Positions 37,426 through 46,916 of a DNA stretch of 64,000 bases are shown one piece after another. Within the stretch, counting starts at the first letter, position 1, and every line of letters starts with the position of its first letter. This DNA is from Propionibacterium sp. (GTDB lineage Bacteria; Actinomycetota; Actinomycetes; Propionibacteriales; Propionibacteriaceae), in assembly GCA_012839035.1 (NCBI GenBank), contig DUOB01000009.1, forward strand, positions 1 to 64,000, in the 5' to 3' direction. The notes beneath the pieces were generated by a model. That model did not search any database. It was not told the DNA's origin and saw only the letters and a program-made list of their open reading frames with translations. The position numbers were made by a program, and so were the translations under genes.

Positions 37426-38265
37426 ATGGTCCCCGACGCCAACCTCGCCTGGTTGTTCACCGAGGTCGACTGGCCGGACCGGTTCGCGGCTGCCTCGGAC
37501 GCCGGGTTCACCGGGGTCGAGATGCCGTGGCCGCCGTTGCCCCCCGAGGAGGTCGCCGCGCGGCTGACGGAGCACGGACTCGCCTCGGTCCTCGTGAACG
37601 TCCCGGTGGGGGAGCCGGGTGGGGAGACCGCGTACGGCTGGGCCTGCCGACCGGATTCGGTGGGGAGGTTCCGTGAGTCGTTCGAGCAGGCGATCATGTA
37701 CGCCGAGTTGTGCGGCACGCGGTTCATCCATGTGCTCGCCGGGCTGTGCCCGGCCGGGGTCGACCACGATCGGGCCTATGCCACCTATCGGGAGAATCTC
37801 GTGTGGGCGCTGGACCAGCTGCACACCGACAGTCCGACGCTGGTCGTGGAGGCCATCAACCGGCGGGACAACCCGACCTTCCTGTTGGACGGGCTGGCGG
37901 AGGCGACCCGACTGGTGCGCTCGATCGACAATCCGCGTCTGCGGTTGCTGTTCGACACGTTCCACTGTGGCGTCGAGCTGCTCACTGCTCGGCCCACCGC
38001 TGTGGCGGGCGCCGACCCCGCGCAGGACTCGATCTCGGGCCACGCGACCGTGGCGAGCCGGTTCGCCGAGGTCCTCGACATCGTCGGCCACATCCAGGTC
38101 GGGGATGCCCCGGACCGGACCGATCCGGGGACGGGTGTGATCGACTTCGACCTCTTCTTCACCACCCTCTCCGATCTGGAGTGGAGTGGTTTCGTCGGCG
38201 CCGAATACCGGCCGGTCGCGGGCACCGCGGCCAGCCTGGGCTGGCGGGACGAACTGAGGGGGTGA
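37426..38265 (+). CDS. Hydroxypyruvate isomerase-like TIM-barrel protein
   Basis: MVPDANLAWLFTEVDWPDRFAAASDAGFTGVEMPWP, VEAINRRDNPTFLLDG, LLFDTFHCG. Confidence 0.85.
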   Translation: MVPDANLAWLFTEVDWPDRFAAASDAGFTGVEMPWPPLPPEEVAARLTEHGLASVLVNVPVGEPGGETAYGWACRPDSVGRFRESFEQAIMYAELCGTRFIHVLAGLCPAGVDHDRAYATYRENLVWALDQLHTDSPTLVVEAINRRDNPTFLLDGLAEATRLVRSIDNPRLRLLFDTFHCGVELLTARPTAVAGADPAQDSISGHATVASRFAEVLDIVGHIQVGDAPDRTDPGTGVIDFDLFFTTLSDLEWSGFVGAEYRPVAGTAASLGWRDELRG

Positions 38266-38356
38266 CGGGGTGACGGCGGACAACGCGGGGCCCGCCTCCA
38301 CGCGGGTTCGGGACGACTGACAGGATCCGCAGAGAGGGACCGCAGAGGAGGAAACC

Positions 38357-39418
38357 ATGACGCAGTTCACCCGCAGCATCGTCTCCACGCCCCGCCTGGA
38401 CATGAACGTCTGGACGTCGGGACCGGAGGACGGGCTGCCCCTCCTGCTTGTCCACGGCAACCTGTCCTCGGCGGGGTTCTGGAAATATCTGGCGGCCGAG
38501 CTGCCGGACGACATCCGGGTCATTGCGCCCGACATGCGGTGTTTCGGCCGGACCGAGGCCAAGCCCGTCAACGCCAAACGTGGGCTGGGCGACATGAGCG
38601 ATGACGTGCACGGGCTGCTCGAGGCGCTCGGCCTGGCGGGCCGGCCCGTCAACTCGGTGGGCTGGTCGATGGGTGCCGGCGTACTCATGCAACAACTCCT
38701 CGAGAACCCCGGTGACCTCGCCTCGATGGTGTTCATCGCGCCCCTCTCGCCGTTCGGCTTCGGCGGGACGATCGACGCTGCGGGCACGATGGCCTATGCC
38801 GACCAATTCCCCGATGGCGCCGGCAGCGGGGCCGGTGGGGCGAACCCCGAATTCATCCGGCGGCTGATGGTCAAGGACGACACCGAGCTCGTCCCTCTCA
38901 CCAGCCCACGAGTGCTGCTCCGCACCTATTTCGGCCCGGAGGGCAACGCGGCCAATGTGGACGAGGACTTCCTGGTCGAGGAGCTCCTGCGCGTCCGAAT
39001 CAGCGACCAGCACTATCCCGGCAACAGTGTCCCGTCGCTCAACTGGCCCCATATCGCACCCGGCGACAAGGGGGTCAACAATGCGATGTCGCCCAAGTAC
39101 TTCAACACCTCCGCCATCATCGACCTCCCCCGGAAACCGCCGGTCACCTGGATCTTCGCCAGCAACGACCAGATCTCGTCCAATCGGTCCATCTTCGATT
39201 TCGGCACGCTCGGCATGATGGGTGCGGTGCCGGGGTGGCCGGGGCCGCTGGTCTATCCGCCGCAGCCGATGGAGGATCAGGTGCGTTTCGTTCTGCAGAA
39301 GTACGCCGCCGCCGGCGGTCAGGTGCGGGAAGTGCCCCTCCAGGGGGTGGGGCACGGGATGCCGTTGGCGGTGCCGGATGTGCTGGCGAAGGAGATCGTG
39401 CAATCACTCGTCCGATGA
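38357..39418 (+). CDS. Alpha/beta hydrolase
   Basis: LLLVHGNLSSAGFW, NSVGWSMGAGVLMQQLL (GxSxG). Confidence 0.88.
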   Translation: MTQFTRSIVSTPRLDMNVWTSGPEDGLPLLLVHGNLSSAGFWKYLAAELPDDIRVIAPDMRCFGRTEAKPVNAKRGLGDMSDDVHGLLEALGLAGRPVNSVGWSMGAGVLMQQLLENPGDLASMVFIAPLSPFGFGGTIDAAGTMAYADQFPDGAGSGAGGANPEFIRRLMVKDDTELVPLTSPRVLLRTYFGPEGNAANVDEDFLVEELLRVRISDQHYPGNSVPSLNWPHIAPGDKGVNNAMSPKYFNTSAIIDLPRKPPVTWIFASNDQISSNRSIFDFGTLGMMGAVPGWPGPLVYPPQPMEDQVRFVLQKYAAAGGQVREVPLQGVGHGMPLAVPDVLAKEIVQSLVR

Positions 39419-39912
39419 GCCGACCGGAGTGGCACCGGGAGGATCGCGGGAGCGATCCGGTCTCCTCGCGCGTTGGTCGCGGGCGCGATCGGGTTCCCTC
39501 GCGCGCTGGTCGCGGGCGCGATCCGGATGGCCGACCCCGCCAGCAGCGACCCCGTGATGCGCTCGGTCGCCCGCTGCCGTTCGGCGCGGAGGGCGTCGCC
39601 CCGGTCCCCGAGGAGCCGCTGCCGCCGCTCGACGCGCTCGCCTTCGCGCGGACGCTCATCGACGAGGGGCGGGCGTTCGGTGCGCACGAGGTGCTGGAGG
39701 CCCGCTGGAAGGACTGTCCCGAGGAGGAGCGGGACTTCTGGCAGGGCCTTGCTCAGTTGTGTGTCGCGCTCACCCACCATGCTCGCGGCAATCCCGTGGG
39801 CGCGCAGCGGTTGTTCGAGCGCGGAAGCGAGCGGCTTGTGGGGTATCCGGGGCCGACGTACGGCTTCGACTCGACCGCCTTTATCGATGAGGTGCGGTCC
39901 GTCGTGTTTTGA
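39415..39912 (+). CDS. DUF309 domain protein with repeat-bearing N-terminal extension
   Basis: ATGA overlap with hydrolase; LIDEGRAFGAHEVLEARWKDCPEEERDFWQGLAQLCVALTHHARGN. Confidence 0.8.
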   Translation: MSRPEWHREDRGSDPVSSRVGRGRDRVPSRAGRGRDPDGRPRQQRPRDALGRPLPFGAEGVAPVPEEPLPPLDALAFARTLIDEGRAFGAHEVLEARWKDCPEEERDFWQGLAQLCVALTHHARGNPVGAQRLFERGSERLVGYPGPTYGFDSTAFIDEVRSVVF

Positions 39913-39934
39913 CCCACGGGGCGGGTCAAAACAC
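39904..39934. terminator. Perfect 12-bp inverted repeat with 7-nt loop between convergent genes; likely bidirectional terminator
   Basis: GTGTTTTGACCC-acggggc-GGGTCAAAACAC; overlaps the DUF309 stop codon. Confidence 0.75.
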
Positions 39935-39964
39935 AAGGCGTCGAGCGACCGGGTCGGCTCCGGG

Positions 39965-40423
39965 TCAGACCCGCTGGAGCTTCGCGGTGAGATGCAGCGT
40001 GAGGGGCTGATCGACGGCGGCCATGTCCATCACATAGGTGAGGGTGTCCCCGTCGACCTCGAACCTGCGCACGATCCGATCGACCTGCTTGGCGGACTCA
40101 TTGTTGGCCACGGTCGCCTCGGTGGTGACCACGAGTCCGTCGCCTGCGGCGACCGTGCCGCTGCCGCACTCGGCTTGGCCGCTCGGGATGGCCGCGACGA
40201 TCTCGACCACTCCGGGGGAGGGGCAGCGGAGATAACCCATCTCCGTGTGCCGTGCTTCACCATCCATCCAGGTCCGCTCGACGAAGCGGATGAACGGCTT
40301 GCCGTTCTCCGTGAACTCCCACTCGTCGTCATAGTCGAACGACGGGATCGTGGGGTACTCCCCGTGGCCCTTGCCACGCCAGGTGCCCAACAGGGGTTCC
40401 AGAGCTGCCGCTGCTTCATGCAT
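39965..40423 (-). CDS. Nitrobindin-like / DUF1794 FABP-fold heme-binding protein
   Basis: LGTWRGKGHGEYPTIPSFDYDDEWEF is the nitrobindin GxWxGxGxGxYPTI signature; start set at 40423. Confidence 0.88.
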   Translation of the reverse strand: MHEAAAALEPLLGTWRGKGHGEYPTIPSFDYDDEWEFTENGKPFIRFVERTWMDGEARHTEMGYLRCPSPGVVEIVAAIPSGQAECGSGTVAAGDGLVVTTEATVANNESAKQVDRIVRRFEVDGDTLTYVMDMAAVDQPLTLHLTAKLQRV

Positions 40424-40463
40424 GTCTTCTCCCGGACTGTGTGCTGATCTGCCCTCAGGGTAG

Positions 40464-41126
40464 TCAGCGGCGCAGCGCCTTGCGGGCCAGCCAGTTGCCG
40501 AGGAACTGCACGGACTGGACGAACAGGACGATGACGCCCACGGTGATCCAGGTGATCGCCCAGTCGAAGCGTTGATAGCCATAGGACAGCGCGAACGCGC
40601 CGAGGCCGCCGCCGGCGACGATCCCGGCCAGGGCGGACATGTCCACGACGGCGACGAAGAGGAAGGTGTACGCGAGGATCAGCGGCGCCAGCGCCTCCGG
40701 TATCGCGACGGTTCGGATGATCGTCCACGTCGAGGCCCCCATGGATCGGGCCGCCTCGATCATCCCCGGATCCAGGGAGACGAGTGACTGCTCAACGAGT
40801 CGGGACGACGCGAACGTCACCATGAGCGCCGCGGGGAAGATGAACGCGTTCGTGCCGATGCTCGATCCGACGACCTTCAGCGTCAACGGCCCCATCGCAG
40901 CGACAAAGATGATGAACGGGATCGGCCGGAAGAAGTTGATGAGGACGTTGAGGATGTTGAAGACCACCGCGTTGGGACGGAGACCGCCCTTGCGGGTGAT
41001 GAAGAGGAGTACGCCGAGACCCAGCCCCGCCAGCCCACCCGTGCCGAGGGCGACGCTGACGATGTAGAGCGTCGTGACGATCGCCTCGAGGAAAACACCG
41101 CCGTTGGCGGCGAAGTCGAACTTCAT
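40464..41126 (-). CDS. metI: Methionine ABC transporter permease
   Basis: NFFRPIPFIIFVAAMGPLTLKVVGSSIGTNAFIFPA; downstream of metN; start set at 41126. Confidence 0.88.
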   Translation of the reverse strand: MKFDFAANGGVFLEAIVTTLYIVSVALGTGGLAGLGLGVLLFITRKGGLRPNAVVFNILNVLINFFRPIPFIIFVAAMGPLTLKVVGSSIGTNAFIFPAALMVTFASSRLVEQSLVSLDPGMIEAARSMGASTWTIIRTVAIPEALAPLILAYTFLFVAVVDMSALAGIVAGGGLGAFALSYGYQRFDWAITWITVGVIVLFVQSVQFLGNWLARKALRR

Positions 41127-41154
41127 CGGAGCCCCCTCGGGGCGGAGGGGGAGG

Positions 41155-42192
41155 TCATCGCAGCCCCCGGTCGTGTTCCTCGACACCGCCGTTGGCGACG
41201 AGCTCGGCGAGCGCGCGGTCGATGGCGGCGTCGTCACCGGTGAGGGCATAGGTCAGCGAACCATAGGGTCGCTCGGAGATCTCGATGATGCCGCCATAGA
41301 CCACCTGTGCGTTGATCCCATGGCGGGCGAACACCGAACTGCGTTCACCGGCGATGATGGGATCGACCACCACCGGCACCGTCACGAGTCGGCCGGGGTG
41401 CGCATGGGCGAGCCTGGCCAGCGCATCGGGGCTGGGGCGATCGCGCAGTGCCGTCTGCACGAAGCGCCGCGTGACGTCCTGCTTGGGAGAGGCGAAGACG
41501 TCATAGACCGACCCCAGCTCGACGACGCGGCCCCGCTCCATGATCGCGACCCGGTCGCAGAGATGGCGGACGACATCCATCTCGTGGGTGATCAGAACGA
41601 TCGTGAGGCCCAGCTCCTGGTTGACCCGACGCAGCAGTTCCAACACTTCGTGGGTGGTCTGCGGGTCGAGCGCCGACGTGCTCTCGTCGGCGAGCAGGAT
41701 CTTGGGACCTGTCGCCAATGCCCGGGCGATGCCCACCCGCTGCTTCTGACCACCGGAGAGCTGTGCCGGATAGGCGCTGATCTTGTCGCTCAACCCGACG
41801 AACTCGAGCAACTCGGCCACGCGCGCGCGGCGGCGTACCCGATCCCACTTCGCCAACCGGAGCGGATACGCGACGTTTTCCGCGATCGTCTTGGACGAGA
41901 ACAGATTGAACTGCTGGAAGATCATCCCGATGTCCGGGCGAACGCTGCGCAGCCGGCCTTCGCTCATGGCCGAGATCTCGAATCCATCGACAGTGATGCG
42001 TCCTGATGTGGAGCGTTCCAGGCCGTTGATGAGACGTACGACCGTCGACTTCCCAGCGCCGGAGAACCCGATCACGCCAAAGATTTCTCCGGGCTGGATG
42101 GCGAAGGACACATCGATGACGGCGTGCACTTCCTCCGGCCCGTCGCCGAAGGTTTTGTGCACGCCGTCAAACGTGATGATGGGGTCGGCCAT
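41155..42192 (-). CDS. metN: Methionine ABC transporter ATP-binding protein
   Basis: GVIGFSGAGKSTVVRLINGLE, LSGGQKQRVGIARALATGPKILLADESTSALDPQTT; C-terminal NIL-like region; start set at 42192. Confidence 0.92.
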   Translation of the reverse strand: MADPIITFDGVHKTFGDGPEEVHAVIDVSFAIQPGEIFGVIGFSGAGKSTVVRLINGLERSTSGRITVDGFEISAMSEGRLRSVRPDIGMIFQQFNLFSSKTIAENVAYPLRLAKWDRVRRRARVAELLEFVGLSDKISAYPAQLSGGQKQRVGIARALATGPKILLADESTSALDPQTTHEVLELLRRVNQELGLTIVLITHEMDVVRHLCDRVAIMERGRVVELGSVYDVFASPKQDVTRRFVQTALRDRPSPDALARLAHAHPGRLVTVPVVVDPIIAGERSSVFARHGINAQVVYGGIIEISERPYGSLTYALTGDDAAIDRALAELVANGGVEEHDRGLR

Positions 42193-42200
42193 CGAGCGGA

Positions 42201-43106
42201 TCAGCCCTCTTCGAGCGACGTGGTGACCTCGGCGAGGATCTGCTGCAGCTCCTCCGGGGTCTTGTCCACGATCACCGCGGAGCCGGCGGAGTTGTTCTTG
42301 AGTGCCTCGACGACCTCGGGGTGGTGCAGCAGGCGGCCAACCTGCAGGAGACGCTCGTTCTCGGCGTCGGCCTCGCGCACCACGAGGACGTTGATGAACG
42401 GCTGCGCCGACGGCGAGTTCGGGTTGTCCTCGAACAGCGCGGCATCGGGATCGAGGCCCGCGTCGTTGACGAAGTCGTTGTTCACCACGGCGCCCGCGAT
42501 CGACGGCAGCGCGGTCACGGTCTGCTGGGCGTCCATCGGCGCGACGGTCACTCTCGAGGCGGCGGTGTCGATGTCTTCCTCGGCCGCGATCACGCCGGTC
42601 TCCGGCTTGAGGGTGAGGAGCTTGGCCTCGGCCAGCACGTGGATGGCACGGGACTTGTTGGTCTCGTCGTTCGGGATCGCGATCTGAGCACCCTCGGGGA
42701 TGTCCTCGATCGACTCGTGCTGTTCGGAATAGAGCGCCAGCGGATAGATCGCGGTCGACGCGATCGGGACGAGCGTGCCGTTGTTGTCCTTGTTGTATTG
42801 GGCCAGATAGAGGATGTGCTGGAACTGGTTCGCGGTGAGCGAGCCGTCCGACACGGCCGGGTTCTCGGTCGTGTAATCGGTGAAGTCCCTGATCTCCACG
42901 TCGAGGCCCGCTTCTTCGGCCTTCTGGCGGAACACGGTCCACTGGTCCTTGGAGGCCCCGACGACGCCGATGGAGATGGTGTCGTCCTCGCCGGTGGGAG
43001 CGGTCGCGTCCTGCTCACCTCCGGCACAGCCGGTCAGGACCAGCGACAGCGCCGCAACGGCGGCGACGCTCGACAGAGCGCGACGGATGGACTTGGTGAT
43101 GTGCAT
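42201..43106 (-). CDS. metQ: Methionine ABC transporter substrate-binding lipoprotein (NlpA family)
   Basis: MHITKSIRRALSSVAAVAALSLVLTGCAGG lipobox; VEIRDFTDYTTENPAVSDGSLTANQFQH. Confidence 0.9.
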   Translation of the reverse strand: MHITKSIRRALSSVAAVAALSLVLTGCAGGEQDATAPTGEDDTISIGVVGASKDQWTVFRQKAEEAGLDVEIRDFTDYTTENPAVSDGSLTANQFQHILYLAQYNKDNNGTLVPIASTAIYPLALYSEQHESIEDIPEGAQIAIPNDETNKSRAIHVLAEAKLLTLKPETGVIAAEEDIDTAASRVTVAPMDAQQTVTALPSIAGAVVNNDFVNDAGLDPDAALFEDNPNSPSAQPFINVLVVREADAENERLLQVGRLLHHPEVVEALKNNSAGSAVIVDKTPEELQQILAEVTTSLEEG

Positions 43107-43233
43107 GATGATCCTTAATGACACTGGTGGTGCGGTGGGCGCCACCGTGTCTCACGGAATCCCCTTCGCACGCATGACCGGTGCACGATGCCCGGCGGGG
43201 AACATGGTAGCCCTATTGGGCAGGCCTATCGGA

Positions 43234-43923
43234 TCATAGATATTTGATGAAACCGCCGGCGGGCCGTTCGTCCGGGACGGTGACCTCGTCCGCGGGGCCG
43301 GCTTGGTGCCACCGCTGGATGCTGTGGTGTTGATGCGCGAGCATGCGGAGCGCGTTGAGATAGGCGGTCCCCAGCACGGTGCCGATGACCGACAGGCCGA
43401 CGGTTGCCGCGAGGTCCTGCTGGGCAGCGATCGTCTCGACGTCGAGGCGGGCGATGGCATCGGCCTGTTCCACATAGCCCGGCCACACATTCACGAGGTC
43501 GAGGTCAAGCGTGCGGCGGGCGGAGATGAGGAGCGCCCGGACCTGTCGGGCCACGGCGCTGTCCGGCCGCGTGACCCAGCCGGTCTTGGCGATGAGCTCC
43601 GCATAGCGCTCGTCCGCCCACGTGACTTCTTCCTCGTCGGCGTCGATGTCGGCCGCGGGTCCGACCAGTGCCTCGGCTGCCGTGGCGAGAGCCGTCAGGG
43701 GGCCGAGATCGATGGCCTGCAGCACGGCCTTGGTCTCGGCCACCGACATGTTGCCGACCGTCATCAGCGAGTCGAGAAGCCACAGCCTGCGCAGGTGTTC
43801 ATAGGAATAGTCGGCGCCTGCCGGTGTCGCCCCTTCGCCCGGCTGCAGGAGGCCCTCTCCGAGGTAATATTCGATCGCTTCCGCGGGCAATCCGGATTCC
43901 TCGATCAACTCGGCCATGCGCAT
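43234..43923 (-). CDS. MerR-family transcriptional regulator
   Basis: MRMAELIEESGLPAEAIEYYLGEGLLQPGEGATPAGADYSYEHLRRLWLLDSLM; start set at 43923. Confidence 0.85.
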   Translation of the reverse strand: MRMAELIEESGLPAEAIEYYLGEGLLQPGEGATPAGADYSYEHLRRLWLLDSLMTVGNMSVAETKAVLQAIDLGPLTALATAAEALVGPAADIDADEEEVTWADERYAELIAKTGWVTRPDSAVARQVRALLISARRTLDLDLVNVWPGYVEQADAIARLDVETIAAQQDLAATVGLSVIGTVLGTAYLNALRMLAHQHHSIQRWHQAGPADEVTVPDERPAGGFIKYL

Positions 43924-44021
43924 GGGAGAACCTCCTGTCGGGCGTCGCGCCAAACTTACTGCATGGCCCTTGTGGGATTATTTGCCTGTTGTGCGGTGAT
44001 TTCTCGACGCTCGGCAGTGCT

Positions 44022-44097
44022 CCTGCATGCGGTTCCTGCGTGCGGTTCTTGCGTGCGGATCTTGCGTGAGGTTCTCGCGTGCGACTACTGCGTGCGG
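44022..44097. repeat. About six tandem copies of a 13-bp repeat
   Basis: cctgcatgcggtt cctgcgtgcggtt cttgcgtgcggat cttgcgtgaggtt ctcgcgtgcgact actgcgtgcgg. Confidence 0.9.
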
Positions 44098-45029
44098 CGG
44101 ATGATGATGATTCCGACAATGACGACGACTGCGCCGATCCATTGGATGGGGGCCAGCGCCTGGCCGAGCACCAGCGCCGCGGTGGCCGTGGCGATCAGCA
44201 CCTCGATGAGTGCGAGGAACGCGGCCAACCGGGGGCCGAGCCGGCGTACGGCAAGAATCCCCGACGCATAGGCAACCGCCCCGCTGACTCCACCCAGCGC
44301 GAGAGCCGCGGTCCACCACGGCACGGTCAGGCCGCCATAGTCGAGGCGGAGGGTGGAGGTGGTCCAGGGGAGTACGCCGACCGCGCACAGCGCCAGCAGG
44401 CCCAGCGCACCCAGGCCGAGACCGCCGGCGGCGAGGACCGGGGGCGGGACGGGCTCACCGGTGTGCGTGACGGCGTTGTCGGCGTCGGTGCGCGGGGAGT
44501 CGGCGAGGATGAAGTACGCCGCCAGTCCCACCGCTGCTGCCAGGCCCCAGCTCACTCCGCGGAGATCGAGCTGGTCGATCCGGTCGAGTTGGAGCACCAG
44601 CACCATGCCGGTCAGCGCGACCCCGGCACCCATCCAGGCGGGCCAGGCCACCTTCTGATGCCGGCGTACCCGCAGCCACACCAGCACGAGGACCAACCCC
44701 AGGTATTCCAGCAGGAGCGCGACGGCGACGGGGATCGTGCGGACGGCCTGGAAGTACGCGAACTGTACGCCCGCCACCGCCAGCGCGCCATAGACCGCGA
44801 TCGTGCCGAGCATCGATCGCCACCGGGTCCAGTGTCCCTTCATGCTGATGACGGCCCAAGGGGCGAGCGCGAGCGCGCCGATCGACAGGCGGACGACCAC
44901 TGCCGCGGCCGGGGACCAACCCGCCGTCAGCATCGGGGTGACGATCGTCCCCGACAGACCGAAGGCGGCTGCGGATATCAGGGCGGCAACCACACCGCTC
45001 GAGCGGGTGGGGACAGAGACGGAGGGCAC
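44085..45029 (-). CDS. EamA/DMT-family transporter
   Basis: 314 aa with about 10 TM; VVAALISAAAFGLSGTIVTPML, LGPRLAAFLALIEVLIATATAALVLGQ. Confidence 0.9.
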   Translation of the reverse strand: MPSVSVPTRSSGVVAALISAAAFGLSGTIVTPMLTAGWSPAAAVVVRLSIGALALAPWAVISMKGHWTRWRSMLGTIAVYGALAVAGVQFAYFQAVRTIPVAVALLLEYLGLVLVLVWLRVRRHQKVAWPAWMGAGVALTGMVLVLQLDRIDQLDLRGVSWGLAAAVGLAAYFILADSPRTDADNAVTHTGEPVPPPVLAAGGLGLGALGLLALCAVGVLPWTTSTLRLDYGGLTVPWWTAALALGGVSGAVAYASGILAVRRLGPRLAAFLALIEVLIATATAALVLGQALAPIQWIGAVVVIVGIIIIRRTQ

Positions 45030-45102
45030 ATGTCCGAGCGTGGACCATGGCCCGCCCGGACTGGGAACTGTCCGGGGTTCGGGTCAGCGTCCCAGTGGGA
45101 GA

Positions 45103-45510
45103 TCAGGTCTGGTCGCCCTGCTCCTCGATCGCTCCCGCATCCTCGGGGGCCCAGCACAGATCGAGCAGATCCACGATGTGGGGGAGCGCCTTGCAGAGCT
45201 GCTGACGGGTCCAGATCTCGGTGCTGTCCGGGGCGTGATCGCCGTCGGTGTCATAGCTGATCTCGTAGCCCCCGTCCTCGTCGAGGCGCCGCACCCAGAC
45301 CTCCGCCTGACCGTCACCGTCAATGTCGAGGAGAGCGATGTCGAACTGCCGGTCGGGGGCGCCGTCCAGGTCGACCAGGCCGATGGTGCGGCCTTCGGTG
45401 AAGTCGATCAGCAGCGAATCGATCCGATCCTCCGGGGGTAGCTCCGAGGCATAGGGGTCGTCTTCCGGGATGTCCGGTTGGGTGGAATCGGTCATGCGCG
45501 CTCCTGCCAC
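45103..45510 (-). CDS. Small acidic hypothetical protein (DUF6802-like, EF-hand-like acidic repeats)
   Basis: DIALLDIDGDGQAEVWVRRLDEDGGYEISYDTDGDHAPDSTEIW. Confidence 0.65.
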   Translation of the reverse strand: MAGARMTDSTQPDIPEDDPYASELPPEDRIDSLLIDFTEGRTIGLVDLDGAPDRQFDIALLDIDGDGQAEVWVRRLDEDGGYEISYDTDGDHAPDSTEIWTRQQLCKALPHIVDLLDLCWAPEDAGAIEEQGDQT

Positions 45511-45575
45511 TTGGCCTTTGGAGTGAGGCTACCCTCTCCGCACCAGCCAGAACAGGCACCGAGCTGCCTCCCCGG

Positions 45576-46820
45576 TCACGCTGCCGTTCCGGGTTCGAGT
45601 CGGGCGCCGGGCTCGAGGTTCGTGCCTGCGCCCACTGTGCTGTCCCGGCCCACGAGCACCATGGCGTCCGGCCCGAGCGGGCCCGCGGAATGCAACGCCC
45701 CGATGCGGGCACCTCGCCCGATCCGGGTGCCGGAATCGATCACCGAACTGGCGAGATGTGCGCCGGCGCGCACGACCACGTCCTCCAACAGGACGCAATC
45801 CTCCACGACCGCACCCGACTCGACCACCACACGTGGGCCGAGGACGCTGTCCCGGACCGTGCCCCGGACGACCGACTGCGGTCCGATCATCGACCGTTGC
45901 ACCCGGGCGTCCTCCCCGATCAGCGCCGGAGGGCCGAGCGTCGCCCGGCCGAGGACCGGCCGACCGGGCTCGGAGAAGACATCCACCCGTCCACGCAGGA
46001 GATCGCGGTGTGCCTGCAGATAGGCCTCCGGCCTGCCCGCGTCCCGCCAGTAGCCGGACAATCGCATCGCATGGGTCCGGCCCCGCTCGATCATCCTCGG
46101 AAGCAGGTGGTCACCGAAGTCGCCCAGGCCCGTGTCCGCCTCCTCCTCGCAGTCATCGAACTCCCTCCGCAACCGTTCCAGCTCCGTGACGAGGACCTCG
46201 GCGTCATAGAGCGTCACCTCTGTGGCGACCTCATTGCACGAGGGGTGTGCGGGCTTGCTCGCCAGGGATGTCACCCGGCCCCCGGCATCGGTCTCGATGA
46301 CGACGTTGTGCCGCGCCTCCTGCGGTCCCACCTCCGAGGTCAGGACCGTGCACTCCGCCGACCGCTCCACGTGCTCGGTGAGCAGAGCGTGCAGGTCGGG
46401 GTTCATCACGCTGTCGCAGCTCAGCACGGCGACCACATCGGGAGCGAGATCGCAGATCGCATCGCGCAGGCGGTAGAGCCCGTCCGCATTCCCCCGCGCG
46501 AAGCCCTCCTGGTCGGCGGAGCCGGAGCCCTGCTCGGGCGCCCTCATGCGGAGTCCGCCCCGGGTGCGGTCCAGGTCCCAGGGGCGGCCGCCGGCGAGAT
46601 AGTCCTCCAGGGATCCCGCCTGGTATTGCACCGATACCCACACATCGTCGAACCCCGCATGGGCCACGGCCGAGAGCGCGAAATCCACGAGCCGGAACGT
46701 GGCGGCGAACGGGAGGGCGGGTTTCGCGCGCTCGCGGGTCAGCACGTCCATGCGGTTGCCGGCGCCGCCGGCCTGGAGGATCGCGAGCACCTTCTGGTGG
46801 CTGTGCGCGGAGGGGGTCAT
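45576..46820 (-). CDS. Sugar nucleotidyltransferase, glucose-1-phosphate adenylyltransferase-like
   Basis: AILQAGGAGNRMDVLTRERAKPALPFAATFRLVDFALSAVAHAG and C-terminal left-handed beta-helix-like repeats; start set at 46820. Confidence 0.85.
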   Translation of the reverse strand: MTPSAHSHQKVLAILQAGGAGNRMDVLTRERAKPALPFAATFRLVDFALSAVAHAGFDDVWVSVQYQAGSLEDYLAGGRPWDLDRTRGGLRMRAPEQGSGSADQEGFARGNADGLYRLRDAICDLAPDVVAVLSCDSVMNPDLHALLTEHVERSAECTVLTSEVGPQEARHNVVIETDAGGRVTSLASKPAHPSCNEVATEVTLYDAEVLVTELERLRREFDDCEEEADTGLGDFGDHLLPRMIERGRTHAMRLSGYWRDAGRPEAYLQAHRDLLRGRVDVFSEPGRPVLGRATLGPPALIGEDARVQRSMIGPQSVVRGTVRDSVLGPRVVVESGAVVEDCVLLEDVVVRAGAHLASSVIDSGTRIGRGARIGALHSAGPLGPDAMVLVGRDSTVGAGTNLEPGARLEPGTAA

Positions 46821-46916
46821 GGGGTCACGGTACGCCCGCAGCCTCCTTGACCTCCATCGGAGATCGCACTCATCCACTGACCCGCGACCTGGCTGCCCGC
46901 CACGCCGGCGGCGCGT

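Noticed and set aside
43107-43233. SAM riboswitch before metQ
   Set aside because: No match by eye to SAM-I or SAM-IV conserved cores; listed only as an unassigned leader.
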